Positions 43,701 through 51,964 of a stretch of 64,000 bases of DNA are shown in pieces (position 1 is the stretch's first letter; each line of letters opens with the position of its first letter). The DNA lies in assembly GCF_000424665.1 (NCBI RefSeq), contig NZ_AUKI01000017.1, positions 124,001 to 188,000 of the forward strand. The letters are read 5' to 3'. The stretch comes from Salinimicrobium terrae DSM 17865 (lineage in GTDB: Bacteria > Bacteroidota > Bacteroidia > Flavobacteriales > Flavobacteriaceae). Below the pieces are notes generated by a model. The model did no database searches. It worked only from the letters and a program-made list of their open reading frames with translations, and had not been told where the DNA came from. Both the position numbers and the translations under genes were made by a program.

Positions 43701-44666
43701 TTAAAGTAATTTAACAGCGTCTTTTGCAAAATAACTGGCGATCATTTGGGCACCGGCTCTTTTAATGGCAGTCAACTGTTCAAGCATTACCGCATCGTGA
43801 TCCAGCCAGCCTTTTTCGGCCGCCGCTTTCAGCATGGAATACTCGCCGCTTACCTGATAAACTGCCACCGGCACGTTCACTGCATTCCTGATATCCCGAA
43901 CAATATCCAGGTAACACAATCCAGGTTTTACCATTACGATATCTGCGCCTTCTTGCACGTCCTGCAGCGTTTCTTTAATAGCTTCCTCCCGGTTCGCAGG
44001 ATCCATTTGATAAGTCTTTTTGTCGCCAAATCCCGGTGCAGAATCCAAAGCATCTCTAAACGGCCCGTAAAAGGCCGAAGCGTACTTAGCACTGTAGCTC
44101 ATAATCCCGGCATTCGGAAAGTTCTCCTGCTCCAGTAATTCCCTAATTGCTTTGATTCTGCCGTCCATCATATCGCTTGGAGCGACAAAATCGGCACCTG
44201 CCTGCACGTGCGAGAGAGACATTTTAGCTAATACTTCTTTAGTAGAATCATTTACAATTTGCCCGTCTTCCACAATTCCGTCGTGTCCATAAGAAGAATA
44301 TGGATCAAGAGCGACATCTGTCATCACCAGCATTTCTGGTACCGCCTCCTTAATTGTCTTTACCGCCCGCTGCATAAGACCTTCCGAATTAACAGCTTCG
44401 GTTCCCTTGTTGTCTTTCAAATTATCCGGGACTTTTACAAATACCAAAACAGATTTTAGCCCAAGATCCCGAAGTGCTTTTACTTCTTTTTCTAAGAGGT
44501 CAAGACTATACCTGAAGTAATTGGGCATTGATGCGATCTCTTCCTTTACATTTTTTCCTTCCACCACAAAAAGAGGCACAATAAAATCATTCGGAGTAAT
44601 AATAGTCTCCCGCACTAAGCTTCTTATGGCTTCGTTAGTTCTAAGTCTTCGGTTTCGTATCAACAT
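43701..44666 (-). CDS. hemB: Delta-aminolevulinic acid dehydratase (porphobilinogen synthase)
   Basis: Condenses two 5-aminolevulinate molecules to porphobilinogen. The 321 residues include the active-site lysine segments (MSYSAKYASAFYGPFRDA near 189-206; VMVKPGLCYLDI near 242-253, with the Schiff-base Lys) and MTDVALDPYSSYGHDGIV near 113-130. The Cys-rich zinc site of the human type is absent, in line with a Mg-dependent bacterial enzyme. It follows hemF by 86 bases of repeat-like spacer. Confidence 0.97.
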   Translation of the reverse strand: MLIRNRRLRTNEAIRSLVRETIITPNDFIVPLFVVEGKNVKEEIASMPNYFRYSLDLLEKEVKALRDLGLKSVLVFVKVPDNLKDNKGTEAVNSEGLMQRAVKTIKEAVPEMLVMTDVALDPYSSYGHDGIVEDGQIVNDSTKEVLAKMSLSHVQAGADFVAPSDMMDGRIKAIRELLEQENFPNAGIMSYSAKYASAFYGPFRDALDSAPGFGDKKTYQMDPANREEAIKETLQDVQEGADIVMVKPGLCYLDIVRDIRNAVNVPVAVYQVSGEYSMLKAAAEKGWLDHDAVMLEQLTAIKRAGAQMIASYFAKDAVKLL

Positions 44667-44723
44667 AATTTAAGATTCAATATTTATAATGCAAGATTCT
44701 CAGGTTCAGAGGTGAGGGAAATA

Positions 44724-44752
44724 ACTGAATACTGACCACTGACCACTGATTA
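44724..44752. repeat. CAGT-type intergenic repeat words before hemB
   Basis: ACTGAATACTGACCACTGACCACTG-type words (reverse complement of CAGTGGTCAGT/TATTCAGT) fill the hemF-hemB spacer. Similar CAGTxTTCAGT words lie after dut (6201-6226) and after the thioesterase gene (about 11394-11440). Confidence 0.5.
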
Positions 44753-45655
44753 CTAAATCCATTCCCTCGGATTTTCCAGTACCTCTACCAGTTTCTCTTC
44801 TTCACTTCCCGGCTCGGGATGATGGTCATAAACCCACTGTACGTGTGGTGGCAGGCTCATTAGAATACTTTCAATCCTGCCATTGGTTTTTAAACCAAAT
44901 AAGGTACCCTTATCATGTATTAGGTTAAATTCTACATATCGGCCACGTCTTATTTCCTGCCAGTTGCGCTGCTGCGGAGAATAAGGAAGGTCTTTTCTTT
45001 TTTCCACAATGGGAAGATAAGCTTTTAGAAAGCTATCACCTACATCGCTAACAAAAGCATACCAGTATTCGCTACCCATACTTTTGGAAGGTCTTAAATA
45101 ATCAAAAAATAATCCGCCAATGCCACGGGCTTCGTCGCGATGAGAATTCCAGAAATATTCATCGCATCTTTTTTTATAATCGGGATAAAAACTTTGATCA
45201 TGTCTGTCACAGGCTGCTTTACACACCTGATGAAAATGTACAGCATCCTCTTCAAAAAGGTAATATGGAGTAAGATCTTGCCCACCGCCAAACCAGCTAT
45301 CTACTGTTTTCCCGCTCTTGTCGTACATTTCAAAATAACGCCAGTTGGCATGAACCGTTGGCACCATCGGATTTCTAGGATGCAGAACAAGACTTATTCC
45401 ACAGGCGAAGAAATCAACGTCTCCCACGCCGAAATGTTTTTGCATTGCCGGTGCCAGAGGTCCATAAACTTTAGAAATATTTACCCCGCCCTTTTCAAAA
45501 ACAGCCCCGTCTTCTATCACCCGGGTGCGGCCACCCCCTCCTTCTTTTCGTTGCCACAGGTCTTCTTTAAAGACTGCTTTCCCATCAACAGCTTCAAGAT
45601 TGGCAGTAATTCTATCCTGCAGGTCCTGAATATATGCGTAGAATTTTTCTTTCAT
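44753..45655 (-). CDS. hemF: Oxygen-dependent coproporphyrinogen III oxidase
   Basis: Decarboxylates coproporphyrinogen III to protoporphyrinogen IX using oxygen. The 300 residues include the hallmark VHANWRYFE near 118-126, WFGGGQDLTPYY near 140-151 and RRGRYVEFNLIHDKGTLFGL near 238-257. Presence implies aerobic haem synthesis. It overlaps the DUF6973 gene by 4 bases (ATGA). Confidence 0.98.
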   Translation of the reverse strand: MKEKFYAYIQDLQDRITANLEAVDGKAVFKEDLWQRKEGGGGRTRVIEDGAVFEKGGVNISKVYGPLAPAMQKHFGVGDVDFFACGISLVLHPRNPMVPTVHANWRYFEMYDKSGKTVDSWFGGGQDLTPYYLFEEDAVHFHQVCKAACDRHDQSFYPDYKKRCDEYFWNSHRDEARGIGGLFFDYLRPSKSMGSEYWYAFVSDVGDSFLKAYLPIVEKRKDLPYSPQQRNWQEIRRGRYVEFNLIHDKGTLFGLKTNGRIESILMSLPPHVQWVYDHHPEPGSEEEKLVEVLENPREWI

Positions 45656-46152
45656 AATGGAGTTTTCAGCTTTTCGATAAAAACTAGATTTTTTTTCACT
45701 TCCTGAATTTCTGCTAAACTTGACACTTTTACTGCTTCCGAAGTTATCTGTTTCAGAATTGATGTAATATCTTCTTCATTTACATCTGCATCAAGAAATA
45801 ATTCTCTTCCTATTTTGTTGTTATGGAGGTCCATCATTTTTTCAAGACCATCATTTGGCGAAAGCCGCTCATGAAGATCTGTGATTTTTTTGCTCCAGTT
45901 CATCGCATTTTCAGGGGTCCGGGCAACCTGCAGACAATATTTACAGATCAAATAATTCCAGAGGGCATGTCGAAAAGCATTTGTCCTGTTGTTCTTATGA
46001 TGTAATTTTCCATACAGGCGATTGCTTATTGCTACTGTAATTTTAGTTGCTTTATATGTAGGATGAAGGTATAACGGACTTTTTAAAAAAACTTTACAAA
46101 GAACGAAAAGTTCCCTGAAGTTAAAGGCAGCTATTCTCCTTCCTATTACCAC
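45652..46152 (-). CDS. DUF6973-family hypothetical protein in the haem operon
   Basis: A 166-residue soluble protein with a central, highly patterned region NRTNAFRHALWNYLICKYCL near 54-73, then NWSKKITDLHERLSPN and DLHNNKIGRELF near 107-118. The FRHALWN and DLHNNKIGR segments with repeated His, Asp and Asn look like a metal or hydrolase site and recur in DUF6973 proteins (family assignment from memory). It lies between hemE (gap 2) and hemF (4-base overlap), so it is translated with them and may be linked to haem synthesis. Function unknown. Confidence 0.75.
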   Translation of the reverse strand: MVIGRRIAAFNFRELFVLCKVFLKSPLYLHPTYKATKITVAISNRLYGKLHHKNNRTNAFRHALWNYLICKYCLQVARTPENAMNWSKKITDLHERLSPNDGLEKMMDLHNNKIGRELFLDADVNEEDITSILKQITSEAVKVSSLAEIQEVKKNLVFIEKLKTPL

Positions 46153-46154
46153 TT

Positions 46155-47183
46155 CTAAATAGTCTTATATTCTTTTACGGCTTTAACAAAGGCAATAGCA
46201 TTTTCCACAGGAATATCCGGCAGTATGCCATGTCCAAGGTTCACGATGTATCGGTCTTTGCCAAATTCGTTAATCATGTGGTGCACCATTTCCTTGATCT
46301 GGGAGGGTGGAGAATACAGACGGCTGGGATCGAAATTACCTTGTAATGGTATTTCTCCACCTGTTAGTTTTCTCGCCATTTGTGGAGAGCAGGTCCAGTC
46401 AATGCCCAGGGCCGAAGCACCTGATTTCGCCATAATATCCAGAGCAAACCAACAGCCCTTTCCGAACGCAATTACAGGAATTTCAGATTTCAATGCATCA
46501 ATAATCTGCTGAATGTATTTCCAGGAAAATTCCTGATAATCTTCAGGAGATAGCATCCCGCCCCAGGAGTCAAAAATTTGAACCGCATCTACTCCCGCAT
46601 CAACTTTTGCTTTTAAATAAGCGATGGTAGTATCGGTGATCTTTTGTAGCAGCGTATGAGCCGCCTGAGGATTTGTAAAGCAAAATTTCTTGGCGATATC
46701 AAAGTTTTTGGAGCCCTGTCCCTGTACCGCATAGCACAAAATAGTCCAGGGACTTCCCGCAAAACCTATCAAAGGCACCTCGTCATTGAGTTCCTTTTTA
46801 GTCATTTTTATGGCTTCCATTACATAACCTAATGTTTCATGCACATCGGGTACAATGACTTTTTCAACATCGGCAGATGTCCGCACAGGGTTTGGAAGCC
46901 ATGGACCTAAACCAGGTTTCATCTCTACTTCAATATTCATCGCTTGAGGAATCACCAAAATGTCGCTAAAAAGTATAGCGGCATCTGTTCCTACCTGGTG
47001 AATAGGCATAACTGTTATTTCTGTAGCTAGTTCAGGGGTTCGACAGCGTGTAAAGAAGTCGTATTTCTCCTTCAGCTTCATAAAATCGGGCAGGTATCTA
47101 CCTGCTTGTCGCATCATCCATACCGGTGGACGTTCCACCGTTTCACCTTTTAAAGCTCTAAGGAAAAGATCATTTTTTATCAT
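46155..47183 (-). CDS. hemE: Uroporphyrinogen decarboxylase
   Basis: Converts uroporphyrinogen III to coproporphyrinogen III. The 342 residues open with the family motif [16 protein letters not shown] near 19-34 (substrate-binding Arg) and contain [18 protein letters not shown] near 137-154 and [16 protein letters not shown] near 314-329. Length is standard. The RAYT gene lies 8 bases upstream on the same strand. Confidence 0.98.
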   Translation of the reverse strand: MIKNDLFLRALKGETVERPPVWMMRQAGRYLPDFMKLKEKYDFFTRCRTPELATEITVMPIHQVGTDAAILFSDILVIPQAMNIEVEMKPGLGPWLPNPVRTSADVEKVIVPDVHETLGYVMEAIKMTKKELNDEVPLIGFAGSPWTILCYAVQGQGSKNFDIAKKFCFTNPQAAHTLLQKITDTTIAYLKAKVDAGVDAVQIFDSWGGMLSPEDYQEFSWKYIQQIIDALKSEIPVIAFGKGCWFALDIMAKSGASALGIDWTCSPQMARKLTGGEIPLQGNFDPSRLYSPPSQIKEMVHHMINEFGKDRYIVNLGHGILPDIPVENAIAFVKAVKEYKTI

Positions 47184-47191
47184 AATATTAA

Positions 47192-47743
47192 TTATTCCAG
47201 TGTTAGTTGTTCAGATAGTGAAATTCTTCTAATATCATGAACTTGTTTAAAGTTTACAACACCTCCAAAAATGTTACAAATTTCATTGATTTTCAGAATT
47301 TTAGAAGAACCGTCCAATACTCCTTTATAGGAAGAAAAAGAATAGTTTTCGAAATCAACTCCAAAATGGATTTGAGGATTTAAGTTTACGTAGATAATCA
47401 GTTGTTTCAGGTATATTTCACTATCTATTTTTATTCTCTTGAAATGTTTTTCAAATAAACTTCCACTTCTTTGCTCCATCTTGTTATATGCCTTAGCATA
47501 AGAATTAAAGAAATTAGAAAAGGCTTGAGTGACTTCCTTTGGTTCATCTCCAATTCTCACCACAAGATGGAAGTGGTTTTGAAGAAGGCAATATGCAAAA
47601 GTGGAAACTTTTTGAGATAAATGTTTGTTGTACTGCCTAAGGAAATAAAGTTTGTTTTCCTCATTAGAAAAAATGTTAGATTTATTTATCCCTCTATTGT
47701 AGATGTGGTAAAAAGAATCTATTTCTAATACTTCGAGTTTCAT
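47192..47743 (-). CDS. REP-associated tyrosine transposase (RAYT, Y1 HUH family)
   Basis: A 183-residue single-strand transposase-like enzyme. The HUH motif is HFH at about 57-59 ([13 protein letters not shown]); candidate catalytic Tyr residues are Tyr82 and Tyr86 in [18 protein letters not shown]. The N-terminus [10 protein letters not shown] is typical. I start it at 47743; the frame opens at 47767. RAYTs process REP palindromes and are normally single-copy, not IS elements with terminal repeats. This one lies inside the haem operon between hemD and hemE, with two tandem palindromes just upstream (47758-47846). No second transposase is visible. Confidence 0.9.
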   Translation of the reverse strand: MKLEVLEIDSFYHIYNRGINKSNIFSNEENKLYFLRQYNKHLSQKVSTFAYCLLQNHFHLVVRIGDEPKEVTQAFSNFFNSYAKAYNKMEQRSGSLFEKHFKRIKIDSEIYLKQLIIYVNLNPQIHFGVDFENYSFSSYKGVLDGSSKILKINEICNIFGGVVNFKQVHDIRRISLSEQLTLE

Positions 47744-47757
47744 TTTTCTCTTTTTCC

Positions 47758-47794
47758 AGACCTGCAAGGTCTTTTTTTTTGACCTTGTAGGTCT
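47758..47794. repeat. REP-like palindrome 1 next to RAYT
   Basis: AGACCTGCAAGGTC (47758-47771) and GACCTTGTAGGTCT (47781-47794) pair over 14 bp with one G-T type mismatch, around a loop of nine Ts. Confidence 0.85.
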
Positions 47795-47813
47795 TGGTTT
47801 ATATTCCTTAGAG

Positions 47814-47846
47814 AGACCTACAAGGTTTTGGAAACCTTGCAGGTCT
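47814..47846. repeat. REP-like palindrome 2 next to RAYT
   Basis: AGACCTACAAGGTTT (47814-47828) and AAACCTTGCAGGTCT (47832-47846) pair over 15 bp with one mismatch and a 3-base loop. Thirty-two bases match the reverse complement of 26143-26174 exactly. Confidence 0.88.
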
Positions 47847-47855
47847 AAGGTTGGT

Positions 47856-48569
47856 TTATGTAAATGTTTTCACCACTTGTACGATCACATTTTCTATGGA
47901 TGGCGTTGTGGCGATGACAATATTGTTTGTAAGTTTCCTTGCTTCGGCGGCAGTTGTTGTCCCTATACAAAAAGCTATGCTGTCCTGCATTGCATTCTCA
48001 GAACAATAGCTTCTCACCGCACTGGGGCTAAAAAATAATACTCCGTCAAAGGTACGATCTATTTTTTTTGACAATTCGTGAGTATCGTAGACTTCAACTT
48101 CAATAAAGTTGACGCCGGCCAGGTTTAGTCTCTCGGGAAGATCTGGGTTCCTCTTTTTTCCGCAGAAGAACAAAAATTGATCAATCCTGTGGTTGTTGAT
48201 TATTTCTGAAGCAAGATTTGCTCCGTAATTTGCCTTTTTTGAGACTTTAAAACCGTTCTGTTTCAAAAATTCTGCTGTTTTTTCTCCTACGCAGAAAATA
48301 TTCTTTTCCTGAATTTCTTTTTTAAGTGGATGGTTCAGAATGGATTTTACAGAATTTTTACTGGTGAAGATGAGGTTTGGGGGTAAATTCTTTATCTGGA
48401 AATTAATGGGCACCACAGTGATAAAATCCATTTCTACCAGTCCAAAGCCACGATTAAGAAGCAATTCCCTCTGTCCCGGACTCAGTTTTTTTGTCGACAA
48501 CACAGAGGCTGTCCTGCCCCTGTTAGAGAGCTGTTTTGGAAAACCGTCGCCATCTTCTGTTTTTGACAA
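47856..48569 (-). CDS. hemD: Uroporphyrinogen-III synthase
   Basis: Closes hydroxymethylbilane to uroporphyrinogen III with D-ring inversion. The protein shows the two-domain HemD pattern: VLSTKKLSPGQRELL near 23-37, LIFTSKNSVKSIL near 65-77, FCVGEKTAEFLKQNG near 91-105, and in the second half GVLFFSPSAVRSY near 175-187. The frame opens at TTG 48569, giving 237 residues, but relatives begin near VLSTKK, so a GTG or TTG at about 48503-48500 may be the true start. It follows hemC by 22 bases. Confidence 0.9.
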   Translation of the reverse strand: MSKTEDGDGFPKQLSNRGRTASVLSTKKLSPGQRELLLNRGFGLVEMDFITVVPINFQIKNLPPNLIFTSKNSVKSILNHPLKKEIQEKNIFCVGEKTAEFLKQNGFKVSKKANYGANLASEIINNHRIDQFLFFCGKKRNPDLPERLNLAGVNFIEVEVYDTHELSKKIDRTFDGVLFFSPSAVRSYCSENAMQDSIAFCIGTTTAAEARKLTNNIVIATTPSIENVIVQVVKTFT

Positions 48570-48591
48570 ATCAATTCACTTTAACGGTAAA

Positions 48592-49515
48592 TCAGCCTTT
48601 GGTGTTACTAACCTCTTTTTTGATCTTTCGCATGAGTTCTTTTCCACCGGCCTCTAGCACCTCCTCTGCACAAGCTCTTCCAAAGCCTTTATGATCTGAG
48701 ACAGGTAATTGTTTTTCTACTCCAATTCTCTGCTGCCCGTCCAGGCTGAAAAGTGCAGCTTTGAAATAGATCTTATCGCCCTCAAACGTCGCCAGAGCCC
48801 CAATAGGCGCGGTACAACCTCCTTCCAGAACTCTAAGAAATTCTCTTTCAATATGTACGCAGATCTGGGTTTGCTCATGATTTAAGGCAGTCAAAGCTTT
48901 TCTGCAAAAGTCATCTTCTTCTTTTGCTACCACAAGCATGGCGCCCTGTGCCGGGGCCGGGATCATCCAATTAAGATCAATAAAAGAATCTGGTTTCAGG
49001 TTGATGCGTTCAAGACCTGCTGCCGCGAAGATAGCCCCGTTCCAGTTGTTGTCCTGCAACTTCTGCAGGCGGGTATTGACATTTCCTCGAAGATCAACAA
49101 TTTCGTGGTTTGAATATTTGTGGAGCCATTGAGCCTGGCGTCGAAGACTTCCAGTTGCAACTATTCCTTCATCATTAAGAAAATCTGTGCCTTTATGAAT
49201 CAAAATATCCTGAGTATTTGCCCTTTTGAGAACCGCAGCTTCTACAATTCCTTTGGGCAGGGCAGTGGGCACATCTTTCATGGAGTGTACTGCTATGTCA
49301 ATTTCACCTGTGATCATTGCCACATCAAGGGTTTTTGTAAAGATCCCGGTGACCCCAAATTCATATAGGGGTTTGTCAAGTACCAGGTCACCCTGAGATT
49401 TAACAGGGACCAGTTTTGTATCATGCCCCAGCTTTTCCAGGGCATTCTTTACGGAATTTGCCTGCCAAAGAGCCAGTTCACTGTCGCGGGTACCAATTCG
49501 GATCACCCGGCTCAT
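48592..49515 (-). CDS. hemC: Porphobilinogen deaminase (hydroxymethylbilane synthase)
   Basis: Polymerises four porphobilinogens on a dipyrromethane cofactor. The 307 residues include RIGTRDSELALWQAN near 6-20, VHSMKDVPTALPKG near 77-90, GSLRRQAQWLH near 122-132 and the cofactor-binding Cys in EGGCTAPIGA near 231-240. It overlaps hemA by 4 bases (ATGA). Confidence 0.98.
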   Translation of the reverse strand: MSRVIRIGTRDSELALWQANSVKNALEKLGHDTKLVPVKSQGDLVLDKPLYEFGVTGIFTKTLDVAMITGEIDIAVHSMKDVPTALPKGIVEAAVLKRANTQDILIHKGTDFLNDEGIVATGSLRRQAQWLHKYSNHEIVDLRGNVNTRLQKLQDNNWNGAIFAAAGLERINLKPDSFIDLNWMIPAPAQGAMLVVAKEEDDFCRKALTALNHEQTQICVHIEREFLRVLEGGCTAPIGALATFEGDKIYFKAALFSLDGQQRIGVEKQLPVSDHKGFGRACAEEVLEAGGKELMRKIKKEVSNTKG

Positions 49516-50771
49516 CTCTTAATAGTATCTTCGAGTTGAAAAACCTTTTGGATCAACTCCAGGCTTTCATCTGTAGAATTCGAATCTCCCTTAAGGTGAT
49601 TGGCAAATTGGTTCATGATCTTCTGAATAATTCGATCTCCCAAAACTTCTGCCTGGCGGTCATTAAAATTTTCAATTTTTCGGCGTTGAAAATCCACTTC
49701 GGCATCTTTCATTGTCCTGAGTTTCTTTTTCAAGGCTTTGATAGTAGGTGCGAATTTTCGGGTTTCCAGCCAGGAATTAAAATCATTTTCCATTTCGGCA
49801 ATGATCTTGTGCGCGTGCGGGATAGCTGCTTTTCTTCGCTCCAGGGTCTCATCTGTCATCTGTGAAAGGTGATCAAGATGTATCAATTTAACTCCCGGAA
49901 GATCTGCCACCTCATCTGAAACGTTCTTTGGAATAGAAAGATCCAGGATCAACAGGTCTTTCTTATTGTAGATACATTCTTTCGATATAGTTGGATTTTG
50001 TGCTCCTGTTGCAACGATTAAGATATCAGCTTGTCTTATTTCTGCCTGTAGATCTGCGTAATCTTTAACAGTGAGGTCAAATTTTCCTGCTATTCTTTCA
50101 GCTTTATCTTTTGTCCTGTTGATTAAAGTTATCTGACTGTTTTTAGTATGCTTTACCAGGTTTTCACATGTATTTCTACCTATTTTTCCGGTTCCAAATA
50201 AAAGAATTTTCTGCTCTGCCGGATTTTCGTAATTCTTTAAAATGAACTGAACCGAAGCAAAACTCACCGAAGTAGCCCCAGAAGAAATATCGGTCTCATT
50301 TTTAATCTTTTTACTTGCCTGGATTACTGCATTTACCAACCGCTCTAAAAAGGGATTTGAGACTCCTATATCCTTTGACTGGCTAAAGGCCAATTTGAGC
50401 TGACTAATAATTTCAAAGTCTCCCAAAATCTGGCTGTCAAGGCCTGTTCCAACCCTAAACATATGAGAAATGGCATCTTTATTCTTGTACACATAAGCCA
50501 CCTTTTCAAATTCCTCAACTGTACCATGAGTATGTTCACAAAGTAACTTGATCAATTGGAAAGGGTGCTGGGCGAAACCGTAAATTTCGGTCCTGTTGCA
50601 GGTAGATGTCACGATAAGTCCGTCGATACCTTCAGCCTTTGCCTGCTCAAGCAAATTCTTCTTGCCGGTTTCGTCCAAACTAAAATGACCTCTTACTTCT
50701 GCATCAGCCTTTTTGTAACTAAGGCCTATGGTATAAAAATGTTTTCCTCTAGAAATGTTGTAATCTTCCAT
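49512..50771 (-). CDS. hemA: Glutamyl-tRNA reductase
   Basis: First committed enzyme of C5-pathway tetrapyrrole synthesis, reducing glutamyl-tRNA to glutamate-1-semialdehyde. From 50771 (MEDYNISRGKHFYTIGLSYK) it has 419 residues with the catalytic Cys in VTSTCNRTEIYG near residue 58, the MFRVGTGLDSQILGDFEI segment near 105-122, and a Rossmann domain (LLFGTGKIGRNTCENL near 189-204). The frame is open to 50888 but a TACATTTG promoter box at 50796-50803 lies inside, so the shorter start is right. The gene leads the haem operon. Confidence 0.96.
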   Translation of the reverse strand: MEDYNISRGKHFYTIGLSYKKADAEVRGHFSLDETGKKNLLEQAKAEGIDGLIVTSTCNRTEIYGFAQHPFQLIKLLCEHTHGTVEEFEKVAYVYKNKDAISHMFRVGTGLDSQILGDFEIISQLKLAFSQSKDIGVSNPFLERLVNAVIQASKKIKNETDISSGATSVSFASVQFILKNYENPAEQKILLFGTGKIGRNTCENLVKHTKNSQITLINRTKDKAERIAGKFDLTVKDYADLQAEIRQADILIVATGAQNPTISKECIYNKKDLLILDLSIPKNVSDEVADLPGVKLIHLDHLSQMTDETLERRKAAIPHAHKIIAEMENDFNSWLETRKFAPTIKALKKKLRTMKDAEVDFQRRKIENFNDRQAEVLGDRIIQKIMNQFANHLKGDSNSTDESLELIQKVFQLEDTIKR

Positions 50772-50795
50772 GTACCTGAATAGGATTCTAACGAG

Positions 50796-50803
50796 CAAAT
50801 GTA
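50796..50803 (-). promoter_or_regulatory. -7 box for the hemA operon
   Basis: TACATTTG on the minus strand, 24 bases before the hemA ATG at 50771. A large dyad (50858-50887) lies about 55 bases further upstream. Confidence 0.6.
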
Positions 50804-50857
50804 AGATAAGGTTAAAGTAAAAAACAACGCTCAAAGTACATTTTTTGTCGCTGCACG

Positions 50858-50887
50858 TGATTTTGATCCAAAAACTGATCAAAATCA
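50858..50887. promoter_or_regulatory. Perfect 11-bp dyad between hemA and the AraC gene (candidate operator)
   Basis: TGATTTTGATC (50858-50868) and GATCAAAATCA (50877-50887) are exact inverted arms around CAAAAACT. The right arm abuts the TATTTTTG -7 box at 50888 of the plus strand, so bound protein would block that promoter, and it may also act on hemA. Confidence 0.65.
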
Positions 50888-50895
50888 TATTTTTG
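50888..50895 (+). promoter_or_regulatory. -7 box for the AraC-hemH-hemJ genes
   Basis: TATTTTTG matches TAnnTTTG. A TTTG at 50862-50865 sits about 22 bases upstream as a -33 candidate, inside the dyad. The ATG of the AraC gene is 86 bases downstream, leaving a long 5' leader. Confidence 0.5.
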
Positions 50896-50936
50896 AGCTA
50901 CTTTTACCTATGAACTGTGGAAACACAACAAATTTG

Positions 50937-50953
50937 TTTAGAACGTTTCTAAA
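50937..50953. promoter_or_regulatory. 17-bp palindrome upstream of the AraC gene
   Basis: TTTAGAA-CGT-TTCTAAA is a perfect palindrome 28 bases before the ATG at 50982. If the -7 box at 50888 is used, it lies in the 5' leader, where it could be an operator or a short RNA hairpin. Confidence 0.5.
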
Positions 50954-50981
50954 TAGATGCAGATAAAAAATTCATTTCACT

Positions 50982-51872
50982 ATGCAGGAAAATGTCGCTC
51001 AAAGTACCTTTGAAAAATCCCGATTAGAGGAAGGGTTTTATTTGCTCCGGTTTCAAAATGCTTCTAAGGAGCCGGTGAAGATCCAGAGAAATATCAATAG
51101 CAATTTTATTCAGTTTCACTTTTCAGGGAAAGGAGAAGGGAGATTTTTCTTCAATAACGGCAATTATAAGATTCCGTTGTTAGAAGAGAATGCGCTACTA
51201 TTGTACAACCCAAAAAGAGACCTGCCTATAGATTTGGAACTGCAGCCCGGCAGCTGGGTGATCTCCATTGTGATCTCCATTAAAAAGTTTCACGCCCTGT
51301 TTTCTGAAGAGGCTGGATACATAAGTTTCCTTAGTCTTGAAAACCGCGACAAACAATATTATAAAGACAGTCCTCTTACTCCGGGAATGGTGATTGTCCT
51401 CAACCAGGTAGTGAATTATAACGTGGTTCCCTCTATTAAAAACCTCTATTATAAAGCCAAGGCTTACGAATTGCTAAGTCTTTACTTTAATCGTTCTGAA
51501 GAACCCGATATAGAACAATGTCCTTTTCTAAGCGACGAGGAGAATGTGCTGAAAATAAGAAAAGCTAAAGAAATTGTTATAGCCAACATGGCCGAACCGC
51601 CTTCCCTGCAGGAACTGTCGCGTGAAATTGGCCTTAGCTTAAAAAAACTCAAAGAAGGGTTCAAACAAATATATGGAGATTCTGTCTTCAGCTTTTTGTT
51701 TGATTATAAAATGGAATATGCACGAAAATTACTGGATTCGGGGGAATATAATGTAAATGAAGTAGGGCTGAAAGTTGGTTATAGCACTTCCAGTCATTTT
51801 ATTGCAGCTTTTAGAAAGAAATTTGGCACTACTCCAAAGAAGTACCTTATGTCACTTTCTTCGGAAGCTTAA
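50982..51872 (+). CDS. AraC-family transcriptional regulator
   Basis: A 296-residue regulator with an N-terminal effector domain of cupin-like size (about 1-185, no clear metal motif) and a C-terminal double helix-turn-helix (about 195-296, with LQELSREIGLSLKKLKEGFK and VNEVGLKVGYSTSSHFIAAF). It lies between divergent hemA and hemH-hemJ, suggesting control of haem synthesis or iron response; this is inference. Two dyads precede it and could be its binding sites. Confidence 0.88.
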   Translation: MQENVAQSTFEKSRLEEGFYLLRFQNASKEPVKIQRNINSNFIQFHFSGKGEGRFFFNNGNYKIPLLEENALLLYNPKRDLPIDLELQPGSWVISIVISIKKFHALFSEEAGYISFLSLENRDKQYYKDSPLTPGMVIVLNQVVNYNVVPSIKNLYYKAKAYELLSLYFNRSEEPDIEQCPFLSDEENVLKIRKAKEIVIANMAEPPSLQELSREIGLSLKKLKEGFKQIYGDSVFSFLFDYKMEYARKLLDSGEYNVNEVGLKVGYSTSSHFIAAFRKKFGTTPKKYLMSLSSEA

Positions 51873-51944
51873 ACCATAAATTCCTTCAATGGAACCATTT
51901 TTCTAAAGCTTCCCTGATGCTTTTTGGACCGAACTTAATAATTG

Positions 51945-51952
51945 TATTTTTG
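51945..51952 (+). promoter_or_regulatory. Promoter of hemH
   Basis: TATTTTTG lies 12 bases before the hemH ATG. A TTTG within TTTTTGG at 51921-51927 lies 18 bases upstream as a -33 element. This is the best-spaced promoter of the window. Confidence 0.65.
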
Positions 51953-51964
51953 CATCAAATTTAA

